In this document: piece after piece, positions 37,226 to 48,039 of the stretch | Layout of the letters: each line of letters opens with the position of its first letter | How positions within the stretch are numbered: position 1 is the first letter of the stretch | Source of the DNA: Theropithecus gelada | Lineage: Eukaryota > Chordata > Mammalia > Primates > Cercopithecidae | Direction: 5' to 3' | NCBI RefSeq assembly: GCF_003255815.1 | Contig: NC_037669.1 | Location: 121,860,456-121,924,455 of the forward strand | DNA: 64,000 bases | The notes under the pieces: model-generated | What the model saw: the letters and a program-made list of their open reading frames with translations, nothing else | Told to the model about the DNA's origin: nothing | Database searches by the model: none | Made by a program: the position numbers and the translations under genes

Positions 37226-38119
37226 CATATATGCATTCTTACAACACACATACAGAAAATGCTGATTAACCTACAGCCTCAAGTAATTCCATTTATTTTT
37301 CTAGAAGCATATTAACTTCTGTGTGTATCTCTATAAACTTTTAAATATTAAATATATATTCCATTGAAACCAGACATAAAGGCTATTTTATGAGTGCTGA
37401 TCCAAAGAAAAGAGAGTAATCTTTCTTTAACAATCATAGATCAAAATATTAAGGACAGTATCTATGACAAGCCCATCTTCAGGACTGAAACCATATAATG
37501 ATACAGCAAAGAAAATTATGTTGCTTTGTACTCACATAAATCACTAACCTTGACTATCCCCATCTTGACCACTCCTCAAAATAGATAATATTGGTTCTCA
37601 CTGAACACCTTCAGAACTTAATAAAATGCTTTAGTGGAGGTATAGAGTGTATGTTTCCAACAATGACTATGCACTTTATTAGGGAGAAGATGTATTCCCA
37701 GTCTTCGTGATTTTGCTTTGAATGCACAAAATTTTTACATAAATTCCTACACATTTTTAAACAGAAGAAACATATTGAATGTAAACTGAGACTCTGCTCT
37801 CATTTTATGAGGAGGAAAAAACAATGGACAGAGGTATGAATCAATGATGGATTATTCTCAGCTTTGTATGACACAGCTGCATATTACAGGATTTATGAAT
37901 ACCATATGTCCACAAGTTTTTGTAAATTGAGGAATATGTGAGAAATAGAGTTTGCTATAATGCAAGAGCAACCAATGTTACTTTTAAATTGACCTTAAAA
38001 AATGGCTGACTTTCCACAAAGAGTAGTTGGACTTTACGCTCAAAAACTAAGCAAATGTTTCAACATTTAATTTTTAAGATGATTAGCCTACGTGTTTTTG
38101 ATAGTGATAAAAGGAGGCA
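37226..38119. other. unassigned sequence
   Basis: AT-rich sequence with no recognised feature. Confidence 0.5.
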
Positions 38120-39030
38120 GAGTCTCTTAATTATTTAACCCTTATTAGTTGAATGTCTCCTATGTAAAATGTGCTGTGCTGGGTTCTAGGGGTCTAAGTG
38201 AGGGTGACAGAAGTTTCTTTGCCCTCGTGGAGCTCATGGTCTGTCTAGAAGGAGTTATAGGTTTAAACATTTCCGAAGTATTTTACTGTGGTAAATGCTA
38301 TCACAGAGGTTCTAGGAGCTATGGAAGTACAAGAAAATTCAAATGGTGCCCAAAGGAAGTGATGTCTAGGTTAAGAACTGCAGGATGAATAAGATAAATT
38401 TGTGAGTCTGGGAAAGAGAGGTATCTTGAATAAAAAGAGAATGTTCCAGCAAAATTAAATTTCCATTAGTCCTAGAAGTAGAAGGACATATGCCACATTC
38501 AGAGAACTGAAGGCAATTTTCCATGGCAGAAGAGTGCAGAGAGATGACTGCACAGGTAAGCAGGGCAGATGGTGAGTGGCCCTATCAGCCCATGGAGAGC
38601 AATTAGAACCTAATCCTTCAGGCAGTACTGGCAGGGCAAGTGACAGATCAGATTTTGAATTAGAGATCACAGAGACCGGGGTAGAGAGACCACTGAGGAG
38701 GTTGCTGCAATTCTCCAAGTGGGAAATCATGTGGTTAGCAATGAGTGGAGGCAGCGCAGTTAGAGAGAAGCAGGAAAGATTTCAAATGTAAAAAAAGACA
38801 AGTCTGAGTTGGCTGAGGATTGCTTAGGAAATACTGGACTCCAGGGTGAAGCCAAAAGTTCTGGCTTTGGTGCATGGTGGTGAGATTAAAAAGAAAAAAC
38901 AAAAGCAAGCACAATATGTGGGAAAAGTATGATGATTTGACATTGGGTAAGTCAATTTGAAACAACTTCTGAAGCATCATACAGGATGTGCAGAGGGCAA
39001 TTATATATATAGATGGAAAAAGAGACATTA
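38120..39030 (-). mobile_element. LINE2 (L2) fragment, antisense
   Basis: In plus: TTGCCCTCGTGGAGCTCATG near 38219, CAGATCAGATTTTGAATTAG near 38644, GAGGAGGTTGCTGCAATTCT near 38695, ACTCCAGGGTGAAGCCAAAA near 38839 and GTGCAGAGGGCAATTATATA near 38988. These are consecutive antisense L2 landmarks. The frames 38149-38388, 38455-38730 and 38576-38791 fall inside it and are not genes. Confidence 0.8.
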
Positions 39031-39149
39031 CAAAAGAGAATGGAAAACTAAGTGCAGTAAGAAAGAAGCCAGAAAATTATAGGCCTTATATTAAAAAATG
39101 ATCTTCCCTCTCCAAATCTTTGTATATGTGTTATACATTAGAGTGACTA

Positions 39150-39417
39150 AATACATATTTTCTCAATTAGTTTGTTGAAATATAATTTATATACCACTAA
39201 ATTCACCAAATTTGAGTGTACAATTTAATGATTTTGCCAAATGTATAGAGTAGTGTAACTATCACCTCAATCCTGGTATAGAACATTTCTATCATTTCTA
39301 AAAGTTCCTTTGTGGTCCTTCACTGTCACACTACTCCCACTCCTAGCCCCTGACCACCACTGATCTGCTTCATCACTATATTTTTGCCTTTTATAAAATT
39401 TCATATACAGAATAAAC
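39150..39417 (-). mobile_element. old L1 (L1M) 3' region, antisense, part A
   Basis: TTGAAATATAATTTATATACC near 39175, AAATTCACCAAATTTGAGTG near 39200 and CCCTGACCACCACTGATCTG near 39348 match the complement of the L1M 3' region. Part B lies at 40221-40640; the piece between is replaced by two L1 fragments on the opposite strand. Confidence 0.75.
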
Positions 39418-40044
39418 AGACAACTTACAGAATTGGAGAAAATGTTTTCAAAGTATGCATCTCACAAAGGTCTAATATCCAGAATCTATAAGGAACTTAA
39501 ACAAACTAACTGGCGAAAGCAAACAACCATATTTTTTTAAAAAAAGGAGGGGACAAAGGACATGAACAGGCACTTTTCCAAAGAAGATATACATGTGGCC
39601 AACAAGCATATGAAAAAATGCTCAGCATCACTAATCATTAGAGAGATACATATCAAAACCATAATGAAATACCATCTCACAAGGGTCAGAATGGTTATTA
39701 TTAAAAAGTCAAAAATTAACAGACACCATTGAGGTTGTGGAATAAGGAGAATACTTATACACTGCTGGCAGGAATGTTCAGCCACTGTGTAAGGTATTTG
39801 GAGATTTCTCAAAGAGCTTAAAACAGAACTACCATTCAACCCAGCAATCCATTACTGGGTATATACCCAAAGGAGTATAAATCATTCTACCTTAAAGACA
39901 CATGCACATGTATGTTCATGGCAGCACTTAGAAGTGGGAGCTGAACATTGAGTATAAGTGAATACAAGGAAGGGAATAATAGATATCAGGACCTACTTGA
40001 GGGTGTAGGGTGGGAGGAGGGTGAGGATCAAAAATCTACCTGTT
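39418..40044 (+). mobile_element. L1 (primate L1P-type) ORF2 3' end with 3' UTR start, sense
   Basis: AGACAACTTACAGAATTGG, TCTAATATCCAGAATCTATA near 39471, AAATACCATCTCACAAGGGT near 39667 and ACTGGGTATATACCCAAAGG near 39854 are sense ORF2. A jump near 39930 joins CATGGCAGCACTTA directly to GAAGTGGGAGCTGAACATT (the ORF2 stop/3' UTR part), skipping part of ORF2. No poly-A tail is present. The minus frame 39537-39839 is antisense to this. Confidence 0.88.
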
Positions 40045-40220
40045 GAAGGAATACCATTTGACCTAGCAATCCCATTGTTGGGTATATGCACAAATGAATA
40101 TAAACCATTCTAATATAAAGATACATGCATGCTTAAGTTAATTGCAGCACTATGCACGATAGCCAAGGCAAGGAATCAATGTAGATGTCCTCCAATGGTG
40201 GACAGGATAAAGAAAATGTG
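40045..40220 (+). mobile_element. second L1P ORF2 fragment, sense, overlapping the same ORF2 part
   Basis: ATACCATTTGACCTAGCAAT near 40050, CATTGTTGGGTATATGCACA near 40073, ATTGCAGCACTATGCACGAT near 40140 and GATAAAGAAAATGTGG near 40206 repeat the ORF2 stretch already present at 39825-39930. They then extend beyond the point where the first copy jumps. Divergence between the two copies is substantial, so they are not a recent tandem duplicate. Confidence 0.8.
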
Positions 40221-40640
40221 GTACTACTTTTTACTGCTCAGTAGTATTATTTTATATGGACACAGCAAACTTTGTTTATCCATTCAGCAGAGAATGAACA
40301 TTTGGGTTGCTTGACTATTATGTATAAGGTTGCTGTAAACTTTTAAGAACAATTCTCTGTGTGAACATATGTTCTGATTTCTCTCGGGTAAATATGTAAA
40401 TGTAAGATTGCTGGGTTTCATGGTTCTTACTTGATAAGAAACTGCCAGTCTGCTTTCCATTGTGGATGTATATTTTACATTCCCATCATTAATGTAAAAA
40501 TGTTAAAATGTTCCACATCCTTTCAATACCGGATTTTATCAAGTATTTAAAATTTAGCCATTTCCATGTATGGTATTTCATTGTAGTTTTAATTTGCATT
40601 TCTCTGATGAGTAATTATTTGGTTAAATCTGCTTGGTGTT
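40221..40640 (-). mobile_element. old L1 (L1M), antisense, part B
   Basis: CAAACTTTGTTTATCCATTC near 40267, TTCTGATTTCTCTCGGGTAA near 40372, GTAAGATTGCTGGGTTTCAT near 40402 and TTTAATTTGCATTTCTCTGA near 40588 are the complement of the L1M ORF2 end. They follow on from part A. Confidence 0.75.
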
Positions 40641-40960
40641 CTATAACCTTCTTGTACTTGGATATTGACATATTTCTCTAGGTTTGGAAAATTCTCTGTT
40701 ATTATCCCTTTAAATAAACTTTCTACCTCTGTTTCATTCCCTGCCTCCTCTTTGAGGCCAATAACTCTTAGATTTGCATTGTTGAGCCTATTTTCCAGAA
40801 TCCATAGACATGCTTCATTGTTTTTTCTTCTTTTTTCTTTTTATCTCCTCTGACTGTATTTTCAGATAGCCTGTCTTCGAGCTCACTAATTCTTTCTTCT
40901 GCTTGATCCACTGTGCTATTAAAAGACTCTGATGCATTCTTGAGTATGCCCGTTGCATAC
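40641..40960 (-). mobile_element. L1 5'-half fragment, antisense
   Basis: GCCTGTCTTCGAGCTCACTA near 40870, TCTTTCTTCTGCTTGATCCA near 40892 and GACTCTGATGCATTCTTGAG near 40926 match the complement of the L1 5' half/ORF1-side region. It is not contiguous with part B in an intact L1, so it is a separate insertion or a rearrangement. Confidence 0.65.
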
Positions 40961-41229
40961 TAAAGGGCAAATTTAAGAGTTATTGGCCTTAAATAGGAAG
41001 TAGAGAGAGAGAGATAGGGGTGAGAGTTTATTCAAAGGGATACTATCAGAAAACTTCCCAAACCTAAAGAAAGACATCGACATTTAAGTACAAAAAAGTT
41101 ATAGAACATCAAGCAGATTTAACCCAAAGACTACCTCAAGGTATGTAATAATCAAAGTCTGGTTAATAATAATAATAATAATAATACTTAGTTCTGAGTC
41201 TTGTGTGTGAACATCTCAATCTAAAGCAA
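40961..41229. other. unassigned sequence with (TAA)n
   Basis: This short stretch contains the (TAA)n microsatellite at 41164-41186. Confidence 0.6.
41164..41186. repeat. (TAA)n microsatellite
   Basis: Seven uninterrupted TAA units. Confidence 0.9.
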
Positions 41230-41506
41230 TTTTTTTTTCCCTTTAAACGAGTGTTGCTCTGTCACCAGGCTATAGAACAGTGGCACGATATCCGCTCACT
41301 GAAACCTCTGACTTCCTGGTTCAAGCAATTCTCCTGCCTCGGTTTCCCAAGTAACTGGGATTACAGGCACATGTCACCGTGCTCAGCTCATTTTTGTATT
41401 TTTAGTGGAGATGAGGTTTCACCATGTTAGCCAGGGTGGTCTCAATCTCCTGACCCCGTGCTCTACCCGTCTTGGCCTCCCAAAGTGCTGGGATTACAGG
41501 TGTGAT
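41230..41506 (-). mobile_element. Alu, antisense, truncated at its 5' head
   Basis: Both arms are present in plus-strand complement (GTTGCTCTGTCACCAGGCTA, GTTAGCCAGGGTGGTCTCAA, AAAGTGCTGGGATTACAGGT). The sequence stops at GTGTGAT, before the usual head complement (gccaccgcgcccggcc), so the first 20 or so bases of the element are missing. The poly-T side is short and mutated. Confidence 0.93.
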
Positions 41507-42314
41507 TTTAAGTGAAGGGCGAATGTATCTGTTCACAAGCTGGAAAGGCTAAGTGGTGGGTCAAGGCCTATTGAATCCAGAGGTTCAAGGTTGTCAGTAG
41601 TCTCCCTTTCTCTTATATATTTAGTTCTCTTTCTTCCTTCTCAGACTTCCTCCAGGTGGTGGCAAGATGGTTGTTGGCAACTCCAGACTTTTATTTCAAA
41701 AGCTTGGCAAAATGAATAGACAGAGGAATCTTTTTAAATAATTTTTCTGGCAGAAAATGTCAGAGTCTTGTGTGGGTGATTTTCCCTTTCCTGAACCAAT
41801 CACTGTGGCCAGGAGAAAGTGATATTCTAACTAGCCAGGTCTTGAAAATCAGGGACATTTTATTAGATGTTGAAGATTCAAAGCTCAATAGGATATGATC
41901 TTTGATCTTTCAGACTTAGTAAACTGTTCATACTGTACTATGAGTCACAAAGGAAGATTGATCAGTTGTATCATTCAGTTAGTGATTAGAAAGAAGGTCA
42001 TAATATGTTTTCTATCTTTTGACACTTTCTTTAGTATCCTTACTGGCTACTGTAATACAGGGTGCTACAGTAGCACAGTGGATTAATAGGAAAACAGGCA
42101 ACAGGTGAGCAAGCTTTGAGAAAAGAACGCAGCAACAGAAAAACACTAAATCACTACACTAAACAAATTACTTGAATATAAGAGAAAAATAATACTAACA
42201 TTTTAGTATTAAAAGACACCTCTGTCTTTTTCCTGTTTCATACTTAATACACTTATGTAGTTATGTTTGAATACCACGTGACTACGTTGATATTTTTGTT
42301 TGTGAATTATGTCC
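41507..42314. other. unassigned sequence
   Basis: No gene or repeat is recognised. Confidence 0.5.
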
Positions 42315-42458
42315 AAGACTAGACAGTTGAATACTTGAAGGCAGAAAAAAAATCAGTGCCTTTTGATTTTTGTATTCGCATAAGACCCAGGATATAACCT
42401 TACTCATATTAATATCTCAATGAATCATTTATTGAATGTACGAATGAATAAATGAATA
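42315..42458 (+). mobile_element. LINE2 (L2) extreme 3' end
   Basis: GACTAGACAGTTGAATACTT near 42317 and TTTATTGAATGTACGAATGA near 42428, ending in AATAAATGAATAA, resemble the L2 terminus with its characteristic gaatgaatgaatg tail. Confidence 0.6.
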
Positions 42459-42469
42459 ATTAAGGATTG

Positions 42470-42680
42470 TTCTGCATTATTATGTGTGAGACATTCTATG
42501 TGCTTTACATATATTTGTCCATGGTATCCTAGTAATCCTGTAAGATAAATTCTATTTATTCCTCATTTTGCAAATAAGAAAATTAATGCACAGAGAGTTG
42601 TTTTTTGCCCAAGATCTTGTGAGGACCAAGTTTTAAATGCAGGCCACCTGATTTTTGACTGCTCTAAGATGTCTTTCTTT
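42470..42680 (-). mobile_element. MIR SINE, antisense
   Basis: TGTGAGACATTCTATGTGCT near 42484, CTCATTTTGCAAATAAGAAA near 42563 and ATGCACAGAGAGTTGTTTTT near 42586 follow the MIR complement. ATTTTTGACTGCTCTAAGAT near 42651 ends it. Confidence 0.8.
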
Positions 42681-43343
42681 TTTAAAGAATAAACTTATTG
42701 AAATACTTTTGTTATAGAATAAGAAACAAAAAATAAATATTGTGTATTTTAACAGTCGAAAGCAATTGGCCACCCATGAAGAGAAAGATTATAATTAGCT
42801 TAGAAATGGTCAAAGCAAAAGGGTATTATCCATTAACTGGATGAGTCAAATGATGATGTAAGAAAAACCCTTCAATGGTAAGCTAAGACAATCACCTGAG
42901 TGACTGTTAGTCTATAAGAGGGCTAAGAAATGATTATCTCTTTGTTCTTAGGTAGCCAAGTAGAAATAAACAAAATTAAGTGACAAGTTGTTTCAACAAT
43001 TGGTGATGCAAAGAGACCATTCTGAGTTCATTAGACAGCAAATTACTTGACATACAGTAAAGCTTAGTAAACCTCAGCTATTACTGTAGAAGAAACCCAA
43101 GGCTTTAACAATAGCAATAGCAACAGCAGTAGCAGGAAATAACCATAGAACTACCACTAGAGCGACCTGGGACTCCTGTTTGCAACTATATGAGGATATA
43201 ATTTTTTTGTTTGTTTATCTCTTTGATCTGTGACTATTGCTGTTTATCTTAACTCTTACATTTGAATAGCTTAAGTTGAATTGCTAATAATCATGAATGG
43301 CTCCAGGAAAAATTGTAATTTGAGTAAATTTTGTTTGTTGCTT

Positions 43344-43367
43344 CTTTCCTTTCCTTTCCTTTCCTTT
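43344..43367. repeat. (TTTCC)n microsatellite
   Basis: Between four and five TTTCC units. Confidence 0.9.
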
Positions 43368-44345
43368 GAGTATTGTCTTAGTATACTTTTGATTTTCTGA
43401 AACCCAACATTACACTAGCTTAAATAACAAAACAATTATTTTACTCATGTTAGAGAAAGTTCAGAAGTTGGACACTCTTTTGAGTTGACCAATTAACTCA
43501 CAAGATTATCACAGATCTAGTTTGTATTTTTCTATTTGCTCTGATAGTCACTGTATTAGTTTGCTTCTGGAGTGGATTCTCCTCTTGGTCACAGGATGGC
43601 TGTTAGTAAAAACTAGCATCCTTTATTCAAGCATCCTTAGATGCACGAGTTAGATGTAGAATGAGTGAAAAAGTGTGGCTACCTGTGACAACATCTTGAG
43701 AAATTGAAGGAACATATCATGTAGAAATCAATTACTATAGCTACTATAGCTCACCAAGTCCTTGATACAATAATGAATAAAATTATAGTTAAATTCATAG
43801 ACCACAAATTGCAAGACTGCCTAATTAAAAATTTTAGTTTTAGTTTTAAGAAAAATTTATGTACCTATTGTCATACAATTTGTTATATCTATAACTCATC
43901 TATTTATTGTCATCATAAAAGTTTCAGCCTATTTTTGAGTAAAAAAGGAACATTTTCTTGTGATATTGAGTTTATTTTAATAGTTATTTTCCAACTACTA
44001 TTGAGTTGAATCACTGAAACATTAGTTAGAATGTCCTTCAACATGTTTTAGATAATTGCATTTGCTCCCTTAACATTGTAAACACTTTTTTTTTTAATTA
44101 GAGGTTAATTTTGCTTACCAACCTTGTGACAAATAATGACCACACTGTTCCTAATGGCAAGTCAGTAGGTAAGAGGTGAACATTTTCTTAATGAATCAGA
44201 AGTACATTTTGAAAGCATTCCTCTTCATGTAAGAGATTACAACTAACAATTAAAATAAGTGACTAACAGATTCATTTAAAAAACCAATGCAAAATCTTAC
44301 TACTCTGCACCTAGAAGTCTTCAGCATGTATCATTAGCTAGCTAA

Positions 44346-44372
44346 ACACACACACACACATGCACGCACACA
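44346..44372. repeat. (AC)n microsatellite, imperfect
   Basis: ACACACACACACACA followed by TGCACGCACACA. Confidence 0.85.
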
Positions 44373-44385
44373 AATTTTACTAGTA

Positions 44386-44829
44386 TGTAAGCCAAAATTA
44401 TCTGAGACAGGTCTCAGTCCATTTATAGGTTTATTTTGCCAAGTTTAAGGACATGCCTGGAAGAAAGGAACATTGAATCACAGAAACAGTCTGTGGTCTG
44501 TGCCTTTCTCCAAAGATGATTTTGAGAGTTTCAATATTTAAAGGGGAAAAGCAGGCTAGAGGGAAAAGAGGGAGGGTATGGTCATCCACATGTTGCAAGA
44601 GAAAAGACGCGGGTGGGGAATTAGTCATGTACTCCTCTCAAGCTCAGTAAATTGGCACGTTACATAATTTAAGGTGAACATAGAGTACTTACCTGTGGAG
44701 ATATTTAACCTCTTATCTGTAGCGATCTGCTTAGAAACAAAAGAAAAGGCAGTGGCTTGCATGACTCAGCTGAATTTTTTCTTTTCGGCGTAGTGAATTG
44801 GGGTCTCAGGTTTTTATTTTCCTTCCACA
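44386..44829 (-). mobile_element. ERV1-type solo LTR, antisense
   Basis: Read on the minus strand it starts TGTGGAAGGAAAATAAAAAC and ends with CTTGGCAAAATAAACC, TGAGACCTGTCTCAGATAAT. This is a layout of promoter region, AATAAA signal (plus 44430-44435) and a palindromic TGAGACCTGTCTCA near the 3' end, as in ERV1 LTRs I recall. Outer dinucleotides are TG and CA. The four bases beside them are AGTA and AGTG, compatible with a mutated 4-bp target duplication. No internal region is present, so this is a solo LTR. The exact family is not named. Confidence 0.72.
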
Positions 44830-47800
44830 AGTGTGAGGTTAAAAAAATGTTATATTTTAACAATCAGTTAAACTCTTTGGTTTGTGAAATCTTGGATTAA
44901 ATGAGTTTGCTTTTACCTCTCGTGTTAAATGCTATTGATTATATAAAAGCTATGGTTACTATAGTCAAGGACTTTGCCATCTATTTCAGAAAACAATATC
45001 CATCCATGAACAATAGATAACAACATAAACTGTGAGTTGTCAATCCCAAATTCTGCGCTGGAGGTTTTAAGTGCCAGAGGGAACACTCCAATAAACCACT
45101 GAGGCTCAGATGTAATTAGTGGCTCATTGTCTCTGACACCCTTCCATCCAGGAATTTCAACAAGTGGAAATAACTAATCATGGTGTATTTGGCATTATGA
45201 CCTACATTCATATACAAGCAAAGGGACTTTTACAATTATATATTTAAATTACAGGTTATATGTTTCAAACTAGAGCTAATGTAAAATAGCAATGGTTACA
45301 CAGAAATCAAAAAGAAGAATCTGTAAAGTGGTTCTGAAAACACTATTGTGTAACATAGTGAGTCTTGTGACTTTTATGAAATAAATATTATAGAATAGGT
45401 AAAATTTAAATATCTGACATTATAAATTATTTGTAATTCCGGTTCAATATCAGCATATATATACAGTTATTTTGTTTGTCTTTTTAGGGAAAACAAAGTA
45501 GAATTTTATACTTCTAAGAGGGAAAGATTCTTTAGCAAGTCAAATGCTTTGGAATGTCAACCAATGGTGCCAGGGCTTTTGGGAGATCCATGACATAGAA
45601 CATCCAGTCCTTGCTTATAGATGTTTATATCCTGAAAAGGGAGAAAATAACGAAACATTTGAACTATCAGGAAAGCAGTTAAAAAAAGTAATTAATGTCT
45701 TGTTGTAAAAATGTTCACTAATGCCAACACGGTTTTAACAAATCTAAAGTAATTTTGCTATGATTTGTTTTACTTGCCTAATTATAGATACAGGCTGCAC
45801 CAGAGTATCCTGAGTCCAGGAAGTATTTCATTTGATAACTATTTTCTAATACTTATTTTTTTCTCTTGAGTCTAAGAAGTAATCCCATACTAGGAGCAGT
45901 GGCACCTTCGAAGATTTTCTACTGAGATTTCAGAAGAAATTCTTTAGAATATTTTTTTGTGCACCTGGTTCTAGGGATTCTCAGCTCCTCTCTCTGAAAC
46001 CTTGTTCCCATTCTGAGCAAAGGTCAAATATATCTATTTCAAACTTTTTATTCAGGTTTGTTCTGTCTGTGGCATTTCTTTTTAGAGTTGTTGCTGTGAT
46101 ACTATGGTTTTAAAAGACCTGAAAAGAATACCTGTCTGACTTATACCTTGCCACAATCTCCTTAAACTTTGGGATTGGCCTATAAATGAAAGAAAAGGAA
46201 AAGGGGAAACAAGAGAAGCAAGCAAGGATGAATAGGAAAAGGGCTTTGGAAGGGTGAAAAAGTTGATGTTTTTGTTTTTGTTTTGTTTTCAGGTGAAGGA
46301 ATGAGAAGAAAAATAATCTACTCTTTTGCCTAGATCACATGAGTCATGAACTTGTGGTGGAGGTGAAAAATAAATTCCTGGCCCTCCATCTATGCTTAAC
46401 CACGAGACTGCCATTTCCTGCTTAGTTTTCAGAAATATATTTTATCGACCCTAAACTTGTTTGATATATAAAATGAATTTAATAATCTTAAGCTCATATA
46501 AAAATAGAATAAGATTTATCAGTCAAAAGAATTTCCTGATGAAGGATGCACTGCATTACTTTAGGAACATACCCCAAACCACATCATTTCTTTAATGGTG
46601 CCTTTTAAAAATTCCTGACCTCCCACTACTTCTGCCCTGACAGATTTTTCCTGTTTTAGCAGTATACTCTTATCCCATCAAACAGCTTTCAGCTGCATTA
46701 TGTATTTGGGTAAAAACAACAGGAGTGGAGATGAGGGACTTATCAATTCCAACTTACACAGGAAAATGACTACAATTACCAGGTTTGGAGTTACTTTCTT
46801 TTTCACTTCTTAAAACATCCCACACATTCATGTTCATGCAATGAATATGGCACCTTTCTGATTGCATTTCATCCTTACTAGTGTGTGTCAGTTCAATACC
46901 TTTCATAGCCCTGCCTCTGTGTTCGTCTGAAGCTACTGTTGGTACCTGGGGTTTCACTCTTTGCTCTTCTAGTTTTATATCAGAAGAGAGGGTTTACCAA
47001 AAGTTCCTGACCCACCCCTGGTTGCAGCATTTCCTTGTTTCCTCAAGTAAGTCAGAACCCTGTGAGAGGAATTGCTCTAAAGGGTAGGGGCTGAGGCCCA
47101 AGTGTTTTAGTAATAGGTTTGGGGTAAGCTGGACTTGTCCTTCAAGACTAGTCTAATCACGTTAGGAGTGGGGATCTGAACAAGACAGGCAACAGGGCAG
47201 AAGAGGGAAAGAACTATTCTGGAATCTACTTAGGCAACTTAAGACCTAGCCTCTTTGACCCTCTGTCCTCTCCCCTCATCAAAAATACCCACGCAGAAAC
47301 AATAATGCCCGCTCTAGTTACATCACTGATATCATGGTGATCAAATTTCATCATGCATGGCAAAATCCTCTTAAACTCTTAAGCACTTCACAAATTATCA
47401 GCTTTCATTAATATGAATTCCCTGAACACTATTAAGCTGTTTGCCCCAACACTGTGGCTGTGGAGCTAGCTTCCTTGAGTCCAGTTACACAATCCTCTTT
47501 CTCCATCTATTGTACTCAACACCAGCTACTACTAAGGTGGCATAGGATATCTATGGATATCTATGATGAGAAAGTTGCTATCTACTGCCCCATATCATAT
47601 TTCCAATTAAAACAAAAACCCATTTGTGATCATTTTTCTTTTCCTTCATTCTTCACTCTGTGAAGTTTTTTTTGTGTGTGATAATTGATCCTGACTGTGT
47701 AGAAAGAGTTATCTCAAGGTGTTTTTCTTGCAGGAAAAGTATCAAGACATCTGTGGATGAGTGCTAATATAGTTGCTGGCAACCTCTCTTCCATTTCCTG

Positions 47801-47887
47801 GTTGGCCTATTGTTTACCTAATTGCCAGTAATAATATTTCATTGTGTAAAGAATGTTGGCACCAGGGGCCCAAGTTCCAGTTTATTG
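44830..47887. other. repeat-poor unique sequence
   Basis: About 3 kb with no transposon that I recognise, an exception in this repeat-dense window. The frames 46754-46957 (minus), 46881-47087 (plus) and 47454-47663 (plus) are short and partly overlap on opposite strands. The interval near 45050-45200 has TAAT-type homeodomain-like motifs and moderate complexity, so it could be regulatory, but this is speculation. Confidence 0.5.
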
Positions 47888-47892
47888 ATGGC

Positions 47893-48036
47893 TCAGAGCT
47901 TATGAATTGATGCCCTCAGCAGGTTGCTGCCCTGATGAATGGCAATTACTGTGGCTCCCACAGAGGCAATTGTAGCCAGAGCATTTACTCCTTTCAAATA
48001 ATTGCCCGTGAGAAGCTGAACAGGTAATTGTAACAT
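47893..48036 (-). other. speculative 47-codon protein-like frame with poly(A)-signal motif after the stop
   Basis: The minus strand reads from ATG at 48036 to TGA at 47893-47895. The inferred peptide begins MLQLPVQLLTGNYLKG and continues with a hydrophobic, Ala/Ile/Val-rich centre (ALATIASVGATVIAI) and a basic end. The balance of residues looks more like natural protein than the AT-rich frames elsewhere. AATAAA (plus TTTATT at 47881-47886) lies six bases past the stop. Against it: I recognise no family, the upstream frame is closed by a stop 42 bases before the ATG, and no poly-A tail or clear exon structure is seen. It may be a last exon, a pseudogene relic or chance. Confidence 0.2.
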
Positions 48037-48039
48037 CTG

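Larger units (their letters stand above)
42681..44385. other. unassigned AT-rich sequence with short microsatellites
   Basis: Contains (TTTCC)n at 43344-43367 and (AC)n at 44346-44372. No transposon or gene is recognised. The frame 43773-44009 is Lys/Phe/Ile-rich, typical of AT-rich noncoding DNA. Confidence 0.5.

Noticed and set aside
39537..39839. 100-codon minus frame
   Set aside because: It is antisense to an L1 ORF2 fragment.
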